Positions 44,670 through 53,085 of a stretch of DNA of 64,000 nucleotides are shown here, one piece after another. Positions within the stretch are counted from its first letter, which is position 1. Each line of letters begins with the position of its first letter. A model generated the notes under the pieces. That model was not told where the DNA came from, made no database searches, and saw only the letters and a list, made by a program, of their open reading frames with translations. The position numbers and the translations under genes were made by a program. The stretch is from Agrobacterium fabrum str. C58 (GTDB taxonomy: Bacteria; Pseudomonadota; Alphaproteobacteria; Rhizobiales; Rhizobiaceae): assembly GCF_000092025.1 (NCBI RefSeq), contig NC_003062.2, positions 122,001 to 186,000 of the forward strand, in the 5' to 3' direction.

Positions 44670-45764
44670 ATGTCAGCTGAGACCTTCACTTCTTCCGCGT
44701 CCTTCACCAAGGCAAACACAAGACGGCATGCCTCCCTTGCCATGGCTGTCACCTTGCTGACGGGCCTGAGTGCCGGTGCGGTGTTTGCTCAGCAGGCCCC
44801 TGAAACCCAGATTCAATCCGCGCCACCGACGGAAACGGTTCAGCCTTCACAGGCGCCGGTAGCTCCCGCAACGCCGAGCGCACCAACCGCCGAGCCTTCC
44901 CCAACCGCGCAGCCCTCATCGCCCCAGCCTGCGCAGTTCGAGCAACCCGCCCAGACGAACCAGACGCCCGCGCCGAGTGAAACCTCCACCCCGGTAGAAA
45001 CCGTTAACGCCGAGCCGGCCAGCGCCGAACGTCGCACGGACATTCCGCACAACCTGTCGCCTTGGGGCATGTTCATGGCGGCGGACTGGGTCGTCAAGGG
45101 CGTGATGATCGGCCTCGCCTTCGCCTCGCTCGTCACCTGGACGGTCTGGGTGGCGAAATCGATAGAGCTCGCAGGTGCGCGTGTGCGTGCCGGCTCGACG
45201 CTCAAGGTCATTCGCCGGGCAAAAACACTTGCTGAGGCCACCGATGCTGTCGAAAACAAGGGTGGGCCCGCCGCGCTGATGCTGCGCATGGCAACCCACG
45301 AAATGCAGCTTTCCGATGCGGTGGTGGAGCACACCGATGGCGGCGGCATCAAGGAGCGCGTTTCCTCGGCGCTGTCGCGGATCGAGACCCATGCGGGTCG
45401 CCGTATGTCACGCGGAACGGGTGCTCTGGCGACCATCGGTTCCACCGCGCCCTTCGTCGGCCTCTTTGGCACGGTCTGGGGCATCATGAATTCCTTCATC
45501 AGCATTTCGGAATCGCAGACCACCAATCTCGCCGTCGTCGCACCCGGTATCGCAGAAGCGCTTCTCGCCACCGCCATCGGTCTTGTCGCAGCCATTCCGG
45601 CCGTGGTGATCTACAACGTCTTCGCCCGCTCGATTACCGGATACCGTCATCTGCTGGCGGATGCCGCAGCCGGCGTGGAGCGCCTCGTCAGCCGCGACCT
45701 CGATTTTCGCCGCATTCCGCCCGGCAGCACCAGCAAGCCTGCCGTGTCGCTGGTTGGACGGTGA
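44670..45764 (+). CDS. exbB: TonB-system energiser ExbB with a long Pro-rich extension
   Basis: A 364-residue protein. Residues 1-40 look like a cleavable signal (LAMAVTLLTGLSAGAVFA); residues 45-120 are a Pro/Ala/Gln/Thr-rich linker; then comes the ExbB core with three membrane segments (about 140-160, 250-280 and 295-320). TGALATIGSTAPFVGLFGTVWGIMNSFISI and APGIAEALLATAIGLVAAIPAVVIYN are the MotA/TolQ/ExbB motifs. ExbB forms the proton channel that powers TonB. The extension is common in alphaproteobacterial type 1 ExbB. First gene of exbB-exbD-tonB. Confidence 0.93.
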   Translation: MSAETFTSSASFTKANTRRHASLAMAVTLLTGLSAGAVFAQQAPETQIQSAPPTETVQPSQAPVAPATPSAPTAEPSPTAQPSSPQPAQFEQPAQTNQTPAPSETSTPVETVNAEPASAERRTDIPHNLSPWGMFMAADWVVKGVMIGLAFASLVTWTVWVAKSIELAGARVRAGSTLKVIRRAKTLAEATDAVENKGGPAALMLRMATHEMQLSDAVVEHTDGGGIKERVSSALSRIETHAGRRMSRGTGALATIGSTAPFVGLFGTVWGIMNSFISISESQTTNLAVVAPGIAEALLATAIGLVAAIPAVVIYNVFARSITGYRHLLADAAAGVERLVSRDLDFRRIPPGSTSKPAVSLVGR

Positions 45765-45770
45765 TCGGTC

Positions 45771-46274
45771 ATGGCTGGCGGTATTCGCGAAAATAGCGGA
45801 GACGATCTCTCCGAGAACCACGAAATCAACGTCACGCCCTTTATCGACGTGATGCTGGTTCTGCTCATCATCTTCATGGTGGCCGCACCGCTGGCGACCG
45901 TCGACGTGAATGTGGATCTGCCCGCATCTACTGCGAAGCCGGCGGAGCGCCCGGAGGAGCCGCTTTATCTGACGGTCAAGGACGATCTCTCGCTCAATCT
46001 CGGCAATGATGCGGTTGCCCGCGAGGCTCTTGCGGCAGCGATAGACCGCCAGACGGGTGGCAAGAAGGATACGCGCATCTTCCTGCGGGCCGACAAGGCC
46101 GTTGATTACGGTCACTTCATGGAAATCATGAACCTCCTGCGGGATGCCGGTTATCTGAAAATCGCCCTTGTCGGGTTGGAAAACGCAGCGGCGGTGTCTC
46201 AGCCTGCTGGTTCCACGACGGCACAACCCTCCGGTCAGCCCGCCGCGCCGGCGGGGCAGGGAACAGCACCATGA
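45771..46274 (+). CDS. exbD: TonB-system proton channel subunit ExbD
   Basis: A 167-residue protein with one membrane helix near residues 22-42. HEINVTPFIDVMLVLLIIFMVAAPLATVDVNVDLP contains the essential aspartate that carries protons. The periplasmic part has VKDDLSLNLGNDAV and IFLRADKAVDYGHFMEIMNLLRDAGYLKIALVG, typical of ExbD; a Gln/Pro/Ala tail follows. It begins six bases after exbB and overlaps tonB by four. Confidence 0.95.
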   Translation: MAGGIRENSGDDLSENHEINVTPFIDVMLVLLIIFMVAAPLATVDVNVDLPASTAKPAERPEEPLYLTVKDDLSLNLGNDAVAREALAAAIDRQTGGKKDTRIFLRADKAVDYGHFMEIMNLLRDAGYLKIALVGLENAAAVSQPAGSTTAQPSGQPAAPAGQGTAP

Positions 46275-47194
46275 CTGAAAACGGCTTCCCGCAGGCCCGC
46301 CATTCCCGTCTTGGGGAAGTGACGCTGTGGTCTGCCGCGGCGCTGCTCATGCTGAGTGTTCATGCCGGTTTTGCCTATTATCTGATGCAGGAGCCCGAGG
46401 AACAGGATGCCGGCGGGCAGCCGCCTGCCGCGATCATGATTGAAATGGCGGCGATACCGGAAGCCGTCAAAACCGAGGAAACGACACAGGCGCAAGATGT
46501 CGAAGACACCCGGGAGGTGAAGAGCGAAAGCAGCGAACCTGTGGAGGAAGCTGCTCCGGAAGAGCCACCCCCGCCGGAACCGGTTGCGGAAACGCCGCCG
46601 CCCGAGCCCGTGCAGCCACCCGAACCGCCGGTCGAGGAGATCGTTGAACCGCAGGAAATTCCCGAGCCGGTGGAGCCGATCGATCCCGTGCAGGAACAGA
46701 TGATGGCGGAACTCGAAAATGTCGAGGTTCCCTTGCCCGTCATGCGGCCGCCGCCACCACGCGTCGAAAAGAAGGTGGAAAAGAAAGAGCCGGAAGAGAA
46801 AAAGAAGGTCGAGCGCCAGCGTCCCAAACCGCAGCAGGCATCGGAATTCCGCGAAACAGCAAAGGCAGAGGCCCAGCAGTCGAACCGGACAGCGGCGTCG
46901 CGCAGCAATGCCGGCTTCTTCTCGTCGTCGTCCGTGTCCAAGGCCGATTGGGACGCAAAAGTACGTTCGGCCATCAAACGGCGACTGGCCCGTGCGGCTG
47001 GAAAATCCGGAATGGCAATTACGGTGTCATTTAAGATAGATAGCGGTGGATCCGTGGGCGGCGTGAGTATCCTTTCGTCGACTGGTAACTCCGCGATGGA
47101 TCAGAAGTTGCTGGCCGTCATACAAAAAACATCCGTCTCGCCGCCGCCACCGGGCGTAAACCCGAGTTTTACCTTACCGGTTCTCTTCGAGTAG
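46271..47194 (+). CDS. tonB: TonB energy-transducing protein
   Basis: A 307-residue TonB: one membrane segment (residues 15-37, LWSAAALLMLSVHAGFAYYLM), a Pro/Glu-rich rigid linker (about 70-160), a Lys/Glu stretch (KKVEKKEPEEKKKVERQ), and a C-terminal domain from residue 220 with WDAKVRSAIKRRLAR and the final PPPPGVNPSFTLPVLFE. It spans the periplasm and opens TonB-dependent receptors for iron chelates. The ATG overlaps the exbD TGA. Confidence 0.93.
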   Translation: MTENGFPQARHSRLGEVTLWSAAALLMLSVHAGFAYYLMQEPEEQDAGGQPPAAIMIEMAAIPEAVKTEETTQAQDVEDTREVKSESSEPVEEAAPEEPPPPEPVAETPPPEPVQPPEPPVEEIVEPQEIPEPVEPIDPVQEQMMAELENVEVPLPVMRPPPPRVEKKVEKKEPEEKKKVERQRPKPQQASEFRETAKAEAQQSNRTAASRSNAGFFSSSSVSKADWDAKVRSAIKRRLARAAGKSGMAITVSFKIDSGGSVGGVSILSSTGNSAMDQKLLAVIQKTSVSPPPPGVNPSFTLPVLFE

Positions 47195-47336
47195 GGTTGG
47201 AATTGCATGAGACCATCCCGACTCTGAAGAGGACGGGTGGCCGGTTCATTTTCCATGTTGATTTGCAGCGACCCTATGCCGCAAAGTGGGGCTCATACAT
47301 CCCATCGCATGCGAGCCAACAGGAATCACGAAAATC

Positions 47337-48326
47337 ATGAAATTCTCAATCGCAGAGGCGGAGGATCTCGTATCCTCTATCTTTGAGCGCAATGGCGTTC
47401 TGCCGCAAAATGCCCGTTCTGTGGCAAAGGCGCTGGTCGCCTCCGAGGCGGCTGGCCAGGGCGGCCATGGTTTTCGCCGTATTCCCGTTTATGTCCGTCA
47501 GGCGCGGGTTGGAAAGGTGGACGGTCAGGCGCGTCCCGTGGTGAGGCGCGTGAAGCCGGGCGTGCTCTCGATCGACGCCAATCATGGTTATGCCTATCCG
47601 GCGATCGACTGCGCTCTTGAAGAATTGCCTGAAATGGCCCGACAGCAGGGCATTGCGCTGGCAGCGATCCATCGCTCCCACCATGCAGGCGTCATGGCTC
47701 TGACGGTCGAGCGTTTTGCGGAAATGGGCCTTGTCGCGCTCATGTTCGCCAATGCACCAGCCTCCATGGCTCCCTGGGGCGGCCACACGCCGCTTTATGG
47801 CACCAACCCCATCGCCTTTGCGGCCCCCATTGGCGGCGCCGATCCGCTCGTCATCGATCTGGCCCTGTCAAAGGTCGCGCGCGGCAAGATCATGGCGGCA
47901 CGACAGAAGGGTGAAACCATTCCCGGCGACTGGGCGCTCGATAGAAACGGCCGGCCGACGACCGATCCAGAGGAGGCCATTGCCGGAACCATGGTCCCCG
48001 CGGGTGAAGCCAAGGGCGCTGCTCTGGCGCTGATGGTGGAGATCATGGCAGCTGCGGTGACTGGTGGAAATTTCGCATTCCAGGCATCGTCCCTTCTGGA
48101 TGATAAGGGTGCGCCGCCCTCCCTCGGCCATACGATCATCGCCATCGACCCGGTATCCTCTGGCGGCGCAGCCTTTACCGAGCGGCTGGCCCTCATCGCG
48201 GGTGAGATCGAAAAGCAGGAAAATGTGCGGTTGCCCGGTCGCCGCAGCCAGGGCATCCGCAAGCAGGCGCTCGAAAGCGGCATTGCGATCGAAAGCGACA
48301 TTCTGGCCGAAATCCAATCGCTTTGA
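47337..48326 (+). CDS. Malate/L-lactate dehydrogenase family oxidoreductase (Ldh_2)
   Basis: A 329-residue enzyme of the Ldh_2 family, NAD(P)H-dependent reductases of 2-oxo or cyclic imino acids. GHGFRRIPVYVRQARVGKV near residue 42, IHRSHHAGVMALTVERFAEMGLVALMFANAPASMAPWGG near 110 with the catalytic histidine, YGTNPIAFAAPIGGADPLVIDLALSKVARGKI near 155 and GEAKGAALALMVEI near 220 match. Members include sulfolactate, ureidoglycolate and Δ1-pyrroline/piperideine-2-carboxylate enzymes; the sequence does not settle which. ATG 47337 is chosen because the family begins here; 17 codons upstream are in frame. Single gene, 142 bases after tonB. Confidence 0.85.
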   Translation: MKFSIAEAEDLVSSIFERNGVLPQNARSVAKALVASEAAGQGGHGFRRIPVYVRQARVGKVDGQARPVVRRVKPGVLSIDANHGYAYPAIDCALEELPEMARQQGIALAAIHRSHHAGVMALTVERFAEMGLVALMFANAPASMAPWGGHTPLYGTNPIAFAAPIGGADPLVIDLALSKVARGKIMAARQKGETIPGDWALDRNGRPTTDPEEAIAGTMVPAGEAKGAALALMVEIMAAAVTGGNFAFQASSLLDDKGAPPSLGHTIIAIDPVSSGGAAFTERLALIAGEIEKQENVRLPGRRSQGIRKQALESGIAIESDILAEIQSL

Positions 48327-48335
48327 ACCGACAAG

Positions 48336-48368
48336 AAAAACCCGGCGGATCGAATATGATCCGCCGGG
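48336..48368. terminator. Terminator between the dehydrogenase and the LuxR-type gene
   Basis: CCCGGCGGATC (48341-48351) and GATCCGCCGGG (48358-48368) are perfect 11-base arms around GAATAT. Five A lie on the left, so the T run is on the minus strand; the dehydrogenase message could still end at the hairpin. Confidence 0.75.
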
Positions 48369-48546
48369 CAAACCGGATATGGCTGCTTCGCATTTGCGTC
48401 GATTGGGCCGGACATCATGTCCAGCCCGCTTTTGGTCCGCCATCCCGCCATTGACATGGAAGGATTTGACGCAGAAAGCCGCTCATTCGGTTTTTAGCTT
48501 ACGCAAGGGGACGTTTCGCGTAAGCCTGGATAAAGCAGAGGGTTGA

Positions 48547-48792
48547 TCATGCGTCCTGTTCGATCAGGCCGCGCAGCAGGGCAATGCTGACGGCGTTCAG
48601 CAGATTGGCAGCACCTAGCCTGTTTCGCACCCGTTCCAGAGTATCCTTCACTTCCGTTTCGTCCGCGCCGGTTATCAGGGCGACGTGGGACGGATGTTTA
48701 CCCCGTGCAACGAGCCCCAGATATTGTCGCTCACGATCCGAAAGGACGATATCGCGCGTCTGACGATGTTCATGCGGCGTTTTTGAAGACAT
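48547..48792 (-). CDS. Minimal LuxR-type helix-turn-helix protein
   Basis: An 81-residue protein that is little more than a GerE-type DNA-binding domain: IVLSDRERQYLGLVARGKHPSHVALITGADETEVKDTLERVRNRLGAANLLNAVSIALLRGLI follows the LuxR pattern, though the usual recognition helix TVKxHL is here TEVKDTLERV. No receiver or autoinducer domain is present. ATG 48792 follows GAAAG; the frame is open to 48930 but the added 46 residues are low-quality. Its target is unknown; it stands alone. Confidence 0.7.
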   Translation of the reverse strand: MSSKTPHEHRQTRDIVLSDRERQYLGLVARGKHPSHVALITGADETEVKDTLERVRNRLGAANLLNAVSIALLRGLIEQDA

Positions 48793-49255
48793 TTCTTTCA
48801 GCCTCAAAAGAGATGGACCTGTCCCGGGTGCGCGACCATCTGTTGATCTCGCCTCCGACACTGGCGCGTTAACCGCTCTGCCTACACGCGAACAGAAACG
48901 TGAATTTCGCCGAGAGGTTTCATCTCGCATCAGGAATTATGCAGTAAAAAGCCGCTTTCGCAGCAGCCGATCCCGATGGGGACGTTATTCCGGGGCTTTG
49001 GAGGAACTGCCACGCCAATTGCCGAGATCACAATCACGGGTCTTGCGCAGAATGCAGTTTCAAAGCTCTGGAATGTTTCCGTCATATCCCCGGGATATGC
49101 GGCGCTCTCATAAGCGATGTGCCGCGCCAATAAAATAACATCGGGCGCCAAGTTTTGCATTTCTATTGTTACGTTTCGGCACATCTTCCAAAAAACGCCG
49201 ACATATTTCTCAAGTTTTATGCGTATTTTCGAAATATTGATGCCGGTGATATCTG
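48793..49255. other. 463-base spacer between the LuxR-type gene and the AraC gene
   Basis: The part from about 49130 to 49250 is AT-rich, with TTTCGAAA at its centre. An 84-codon frame (48930-49184, minus) is present, but it has poor codon use and no family features. The promoter of the LuxR-type gene should lie here; no clear -35/-10 pair was found. Confidence 0.4.
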
Positions 49256-50296
49256 TCAGCCGGCGGAATGATGCGCGTGTTTCCTGCGAATATCCGTCGG
49301 TGTTGCCCCGAACCAGCGCGAAACGGAGCGCGAAAAGGCGCCGGGTGTGGAGTAACCCAGCCTGTAACTGATGTCGGATACCGGAAGATCGCTTTCGACA
49401 AGGAGTTTGAAACCGGCATTTTTGCGAATGGCGTCCTTTATCTCGTTGAGATTTGTGCCAAGCTCGGCGAGCCGCCTTTGGAAACTCCGTTCCGACAGGT
49501 TGAAATAGGGCGCGATCTCTCCGAGTGAAAGTTCTGCGTCCGACAGCCGCATCTGCATGTAGCGTTTCACCTGATCGATGAAATGGGTCGGGTCCGCCGA
49601 TGTTTCAGGCCGCAACATCCGGCATTGCAAGTTCATCAATTCGAACAGGCGCTCATCCGCATTCGGATTGGCCACATCCAGAAGCGATGCCGGAAGTCGC
49701 ATCGTGTGGATGGCCTGGGAAAAACTGACCCGTCTGGTCAGTCTCTCTTTAAATAGCTGAATATTAATGGGTTTTTGTCGCTCCAGACCGATTTCGATCT
49801 GGTTTACGCGCTCTCCGAGAATATCGCGTAGCCGCTGAACCAGAACGGCAAGTGACAAATCTACATATTGATCGCGTTTGGCGATCCCAGGCGCGAAGGA
49901 CCATGAGAGGGTCACCTGCGTAGCATCCGCTACCATGGTAAAATTGCTGTTGTTGGTGGCGTAATAAACATGGTCCTGAAGAAAACGCAGGAACGACCGA
50001 ACCGTGGGAGCGCTGATCAGCCCATAACCGAACGCGCCGGATGCACCGGCTGGAAAGGTAGCGGCGCATTGCAGGCCGAAGGCGTCATCGCCGGAAATCA
50101 AGGCGCAGGTTTCGAGCAGACGGGAAAATCTGTCGAGGCTGATGCGTTCCGTCAGGCTGCTGAATGTGGCGGGATCAATATCCAGCGCCTTGCAAATGGG
50201 AACGATATCGATGCCCCGTGAGCGGGCATAATTACTGACGCCAGCGGCCAGACCGGCGACCACAGATATCTCGTCACTGACCCTTTTTTCGGGCAT
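49256..50296 (-). CDS. AraC-family transcriptional regulator
   Basis: A 346-residue regulator with an N-terminal arabinose-binding-type effector domain (PF12625 style; ALDIDPATFSSLTERISLDRFSRLLETCALISGDDAFGLQCA near residue 37) and a C-terminal AraC double HTH (about 240-340): LSLGEIAPYFNLSERSFQRRLAELGTNLNEIKDAIR and LPVSDISYRLGYSTPGAFSRSVSRWFGATPTDIRR. The group includes OruR/ArgR-like activators. It is 87 bases downstream of phnN on the same strand; nothing links it to phosphonates except position. The ATG at 50296 has GAGG too close, so the start is uncertain. Confidence 0.88.
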   Translation of the reverse strand: MPEKRVSDEISVVAGLAAGVSNYARSRGIDIVPICKALDIDPATFSSLTERISLDRFSRLLETCALISGDDAFGLQCAATFPAGASGAFGYGLISAPTVRSFLRFLQDHVYYATNNSNFTMVADATQVTLSWSFAPGIAKRDQYVDLSLAVLVQRLRDILGERVNQIEIGLERQKPINIQLFKERLTRRVSFSQAIHTMRLPASLLDVANPNADERLFELMNLQCRMLRPETSADPTHFIDQVKRYMQMRLSDAELSLGEIAPYFNLSERSFQRRLAELGTNLNEIKDAIRKNAGFKLLVESDLPVSDISYRLGYSTPGAFSRSVSRWFGATPTDIRRKHAHHSAG

Positions 50297-50383
50297 CCCT
50301 CGCCTTGGCGTACCATGTTTGGAAATTGTCGCCTGATGGTAAGCCTTGAAAGCGCGTTTGTCGAGCAGACCGACTGCGGCATT

Positions 50384-50983
50384 TTAAGGTTGGCTGGAAC
50401 CGGCGCTTTGCTGCAGCACCTGCATGATGGTTTTGCCAGCATCTTCGATTGCGCCGCTATTATCGACTGTCGTGACATCGAAATCCCCGGCGACAGCCAG
50501 CGAGCTGCGTTCCAGCCGGCGCAGGATATCGTCCCGGCTTTCCCGTCCGCGCTGTTCCAGCCGCCTCGCCAGCACATCTGGCCGTGCAACGATGTTCACG
50601 ACCTTCAGACGGGAAAAGGCCGTGCCGAAATGCGGGAGGGCAGAGCGCGACCCATTGGCGATGACAACATCTCCCGCTTCGAGATGGCGATAGACGGCGG
50701 CCGGAATGCCGTATTTCAGACCGTGCGCCTGCCAGGAGACCGCGAAGGCACCTGCGTCTTCCAGCTGGTTGAACTCGTGCATCGAAACGGCATCGTGATT
50801 TTCCCCGCCCGCATCACAGCTGCGGGTAATGACACGGCGCGTGAAATGGAAACCCGGGCGGCCGGACAGCTGTGCCGCCGCATAGTCCATCAGCGTGTCC
50901 TTGCCGGCCCCGCTCGGGCCGACAATCACGATCATCGTGCCGGGCGACAATGTGCGCCGGCTATCTTCTCCACCGGTGGTCAT
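50384..50983 (-). CDS. phnN: Ribose 1,5-bisphosphate phosphokinase PhnN
   Basis: A 199-residue kinase that makes PRPP from ribose 1,5-bisphosphate, the step joining the C-P lyase pathway to PRPP. Walker A is MIVIVGPSGAGKDTLMDYAA near residue 17; FHFTRRVITRSCDAGGENHDAVS near 46 and WQAHGLKYGIP near 84 match PhnN. It overlaps phnM by four bases and is the last phn gene. Confidence 0.93.
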   Translation of the reverse strand: MTTGGEDSRRTLSPGTMIVIVGPSGAGKDTLMDYAAAQLSGRPGFHFTRRVITRSCDAGGENHDAVSMHEFNQLEDAGAFAVSWQAHGLKYGIPAAVYRHLEAGDVVIANGSRSALPHFGTAFSRLKVVNIVARPDVLARRLEQRGRESRDDILRRLERSSLAVAGDFDVTTVDNSGAIEDAGKTIMQVLQQSAGSSQP

Positions 50984-52116
50984 GCCACGCGCTTGCCCTG
51001 GCGCCAGACCGAACGAGCAACCGGCACACCATCCTCGCGATGAACCCGCACCAGATCGGCCCGCAACCCGGTCGCGATACGGCCACGGTCGACAAGGCCG
51101 ACCGTGCGTGCCGGCGTGGCGGTGACCATGCGCAGTGCTTCCGACAGGCTGATAGCTTCCACCTGATCGGCGAGCAGGAACGGCGCGAAGAGCAGGCTGA
51201 ACGGCACGTAATCGGAAGAAAGAACATCCAGCACGCCGATCTCGGCCAGATCGCGGGCGGCGATATTGCCGGAATGGGACTTGCCGCGAACGATGTTCGG
51301 CGCACCCATCAGGACGCTCATGCCGGCGCTGTGCGAAGCTTTCGCAGCCTCGACGCTGGTGGGAAATTCCGCCAGTTTAACGCCGTGACCGATGGCTTCG
51401 CCCACATGCGCTTCGGTCGCGTCGTCATGGCTTGCGACCGTGATGCCGCGCTTGGCGCAGCTGGCCGCCAGATAATCGCGGTGCTTGGCGGAATATTCGG
51501 CCGATGCGGCCTGTCGGCGGCGCACGAATTCGGCAAAAGCCTCGTCGCTCAATCCGCGCTTCTTCTGATAATAGAAGATATACTGGTCCATCGACTGGAA
51601 CTGGCGCTGGCCCGGGGAGTGATCCATCAGCGAAATCAGCCGCACGCGCGGATCGGTTTCGAAGTCTTCGAAATGCTCAAGCACATCGGCGGAAGCGACC
51701 TCACAGCGCAGATGCAGCAGGTGGTCCGCACGCAGGCGGTTCTGATCCGCTGCCGCCTCGATGGCGTCAGCCATTTCGCGCATTTCGCCCTTTTTGAAAC
51801 CGCCATCCTCGTCCGAGCCGAGCCGCAGGCAATCGAACACGGTGGTGATGCCGGACGACGCAACCTGTGCATCATGGGCCTGAATGGCGGCGATCTTGTC
51901 CCAGATCACGCCCGGACGTGGTGAGTAGTGCTGTTCCAGATGGTCGGTATGCAGTTCCACCAGACCGGGGATAAGGAAATCGCCTTCGAGGTCTTCTCCG
52001 GTTTTGGAAGCACCTTCGCTGATATCGGCAATCTTGCCGTCACGGATCAGAACGGATCCCAAAATAATATCGTCTTCCAAAACGATACGGGCATTGGACA
52101 GGGCGTGCTCGGTCAT
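50980..52116 (-). CDS. phnM: Alpha-D-ribose 1-methylphosphonate 5-triphosphate diphosphatase PhnM
   Basis: A 378-residue amidohydrolase. FLIPGLVELHTDHLEQHYSPRPGVIWDK near residue 46 holds the metal histidines; ITTVFDCLRLGS near 95, VRLISLMDHSPGQRQFQSMDQY near 157, VASHDDATEAHV near 225 and LSSDYVPFSLLFAPFLL near 300 match PhnM. It releases pyrophosphate from the triphosphate made by PhnGHIL, giving the substrate of PhnJ. ATGA overlaps join it to the DUF1045 gene upstream and phnN downstream. Confidence 0.96.
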   Translation of the reverse strand: MTEHALSNARIVLEDDIILGSVLIRDGKIADISEGASKTGEDLEGDFLIPGLVELHTDHLEQHYSPRPGVIWDKIAAIQAHDAQVASSGITTVFDCLRLGSDEDGGFKKGEMREMADAIEAAADQNRLRADHLLHLRCEVASADVLEHFEDFETDPRVRLISLMDHSPGQRQFQSMDQYIFYYQKKRGLSDEAFAEFVRRRQAASAEYSAKHRDYLAASCAKRGITVASHDDATEAHVGEAIGHGVKLAEFPTSVEAAKASHSAGMSVLMGAPNIVRGKSHSGNIAARDLAEIGVLDVLSSDYVPFSLLFAPFLLADQVEAISLSEALRMVTATPARTVGLVDRGRIATGLRADLVRVHREDGVPVARSVWRQGKRVA

Positions 52117-52802
52117 GGGTTCGCATCTTTCTTTGGCTGCTGGCCAAGCGGGTGCCAGCGATGAACGGTAAATGGCGCGCCGCGCGTTTCTTCAATGAAT
52201 AAAGCGAGGCCGGAAATGGCGAGAGGCTGATCGACGAATTCGGCAAACCGGGTCGAGAGAATCTCTTGCATGGCGGGCTGCTCTTCCTCGTCGATACGGC
52301 CGGTCAGCGTCATGTGAAAACGGAAGTCATCCATGACATGCGGATAACCCCAGAGAGAGAGATTTTGTCGCTGGCTTTCCGTCAGCATTTGCGGCCGCCG
52401 GCGGGCAATATCGGTCTCGGACAGGGGCGCGCGGAACCGATCGAAGTGATCAACGACCTCTGCGGCAAAATCCTGCAGCGGCTGGTAAACGCGATCCGGG
52501 ACCAGCGCGAAAAACGGCCCAAGCGCGCCGACGACGACGCGTGGGATCTCGAAGGCGGACTGATTGGCCGCGAAATCTTCGACCGCTGCGAGCAGCTCGG
52601 CCTCGCTGTATTTTTCGGCGAGCTCGAAAGGTGCTTTCAGGGTCGCGTGGAAACCGTAACGGCGCGGTTCCTCCGTCAAATCGGCATAGTCGTCGTGGTC
52701 GTCATGCAACGTGCCGGAAAACGCATTGCGGCCCAGCCAGCGCGACGCTGCTTCAGTCAGCGGATGATCTTTAGCCGGAGAAAAATAGATGGCGTAGCGC
52801 AC
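52113..52802 (-). CDS. DUF1045 phosphonate-cluster protein (2H phosphoesterase-like)
   Basis: A 229-residue protein of the type found in phosphonate operons (TIGR03223/DUF1045). RYGFHATLKAPFEL near residue 50 and DFRFHMTLTGRI near 160 are two HxT motifs of the 2H phosphoesterase fold, suggesting a cyclic phosphodiesterase; in E. coli the cyclic phosphate made by PhnJ is opened by PhnP, which is absent here, so this protein may do that job. GTG 52802 is preferred (GAAGAG nine bases upstream); GTG 52811 is too close to it. Four-base overlap with phnM. Confidence 0.82.
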   Translation of the reverse strand: MRYAIYFSPAKDHPLTEAASRWLGRNAFSGTLHDDHDDYADLTEEPRRYGFHATLKAPFELAEKYSEAELLAAVEDFAANQSAFEIPRVVVGALGPFFALVPDRVYQPLQDFAAEVVDHFDRFRAPLSETDIARRRPQMLTESQRQNLSLWGYPHVMDDFRFHMTLTGRIDEEEQPAMQEILSTRFAEFVDQPLAISGLALFIEETRGAPFTVHRWHPLGQQPKKDANP

Positions 52803-53036
52803 GGCAAGCACTCTTCGGTGTCATGAAAACCAGGGATGAGAAGCTATTTGGCGTGACTCGCCCGCTTCCCGCAAGGTCAGGAGTGCGAGGTAATCGCTTT
52901 CCGTGACAGAATGATGATGCAGATGGAAAAAAGCGCATTCAAAACGCGGCAAATCTTCCGAACGCGCTGAAGTCGTAGAGGGAGATGGTGAGGAGATATG
53001 GCCAGCGCAAACCAGGACTGCGTGAGCGTGCGCGGT

Positions 53037-53075
53037 GCGGGATAACGAACGTCATCGCGACTTTCGTTATCCCGC
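53037..53075. repeat. Perfect 13-bp inverted repeat between phnE2 and the DUF1045 gene
   Basis: GCGGGATAACGAA and TTCGTTATCCCGC flank 13 bases, starting 10 bases after the phnE2 stop. No T run on the minus strand. It may protect the 3' end of the upper phn transcript or split the cluster into two units. Confidence 0.6.
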
Positions 53076-53085
53076 CCGCTTGGGC

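Noticed and set aside
48930..49184. An 84-codon minus-strand frame in the LuxR-AraC spacer
   Set aside because: Poor codon use, no clear ribosome binding site and no recognisable domain.
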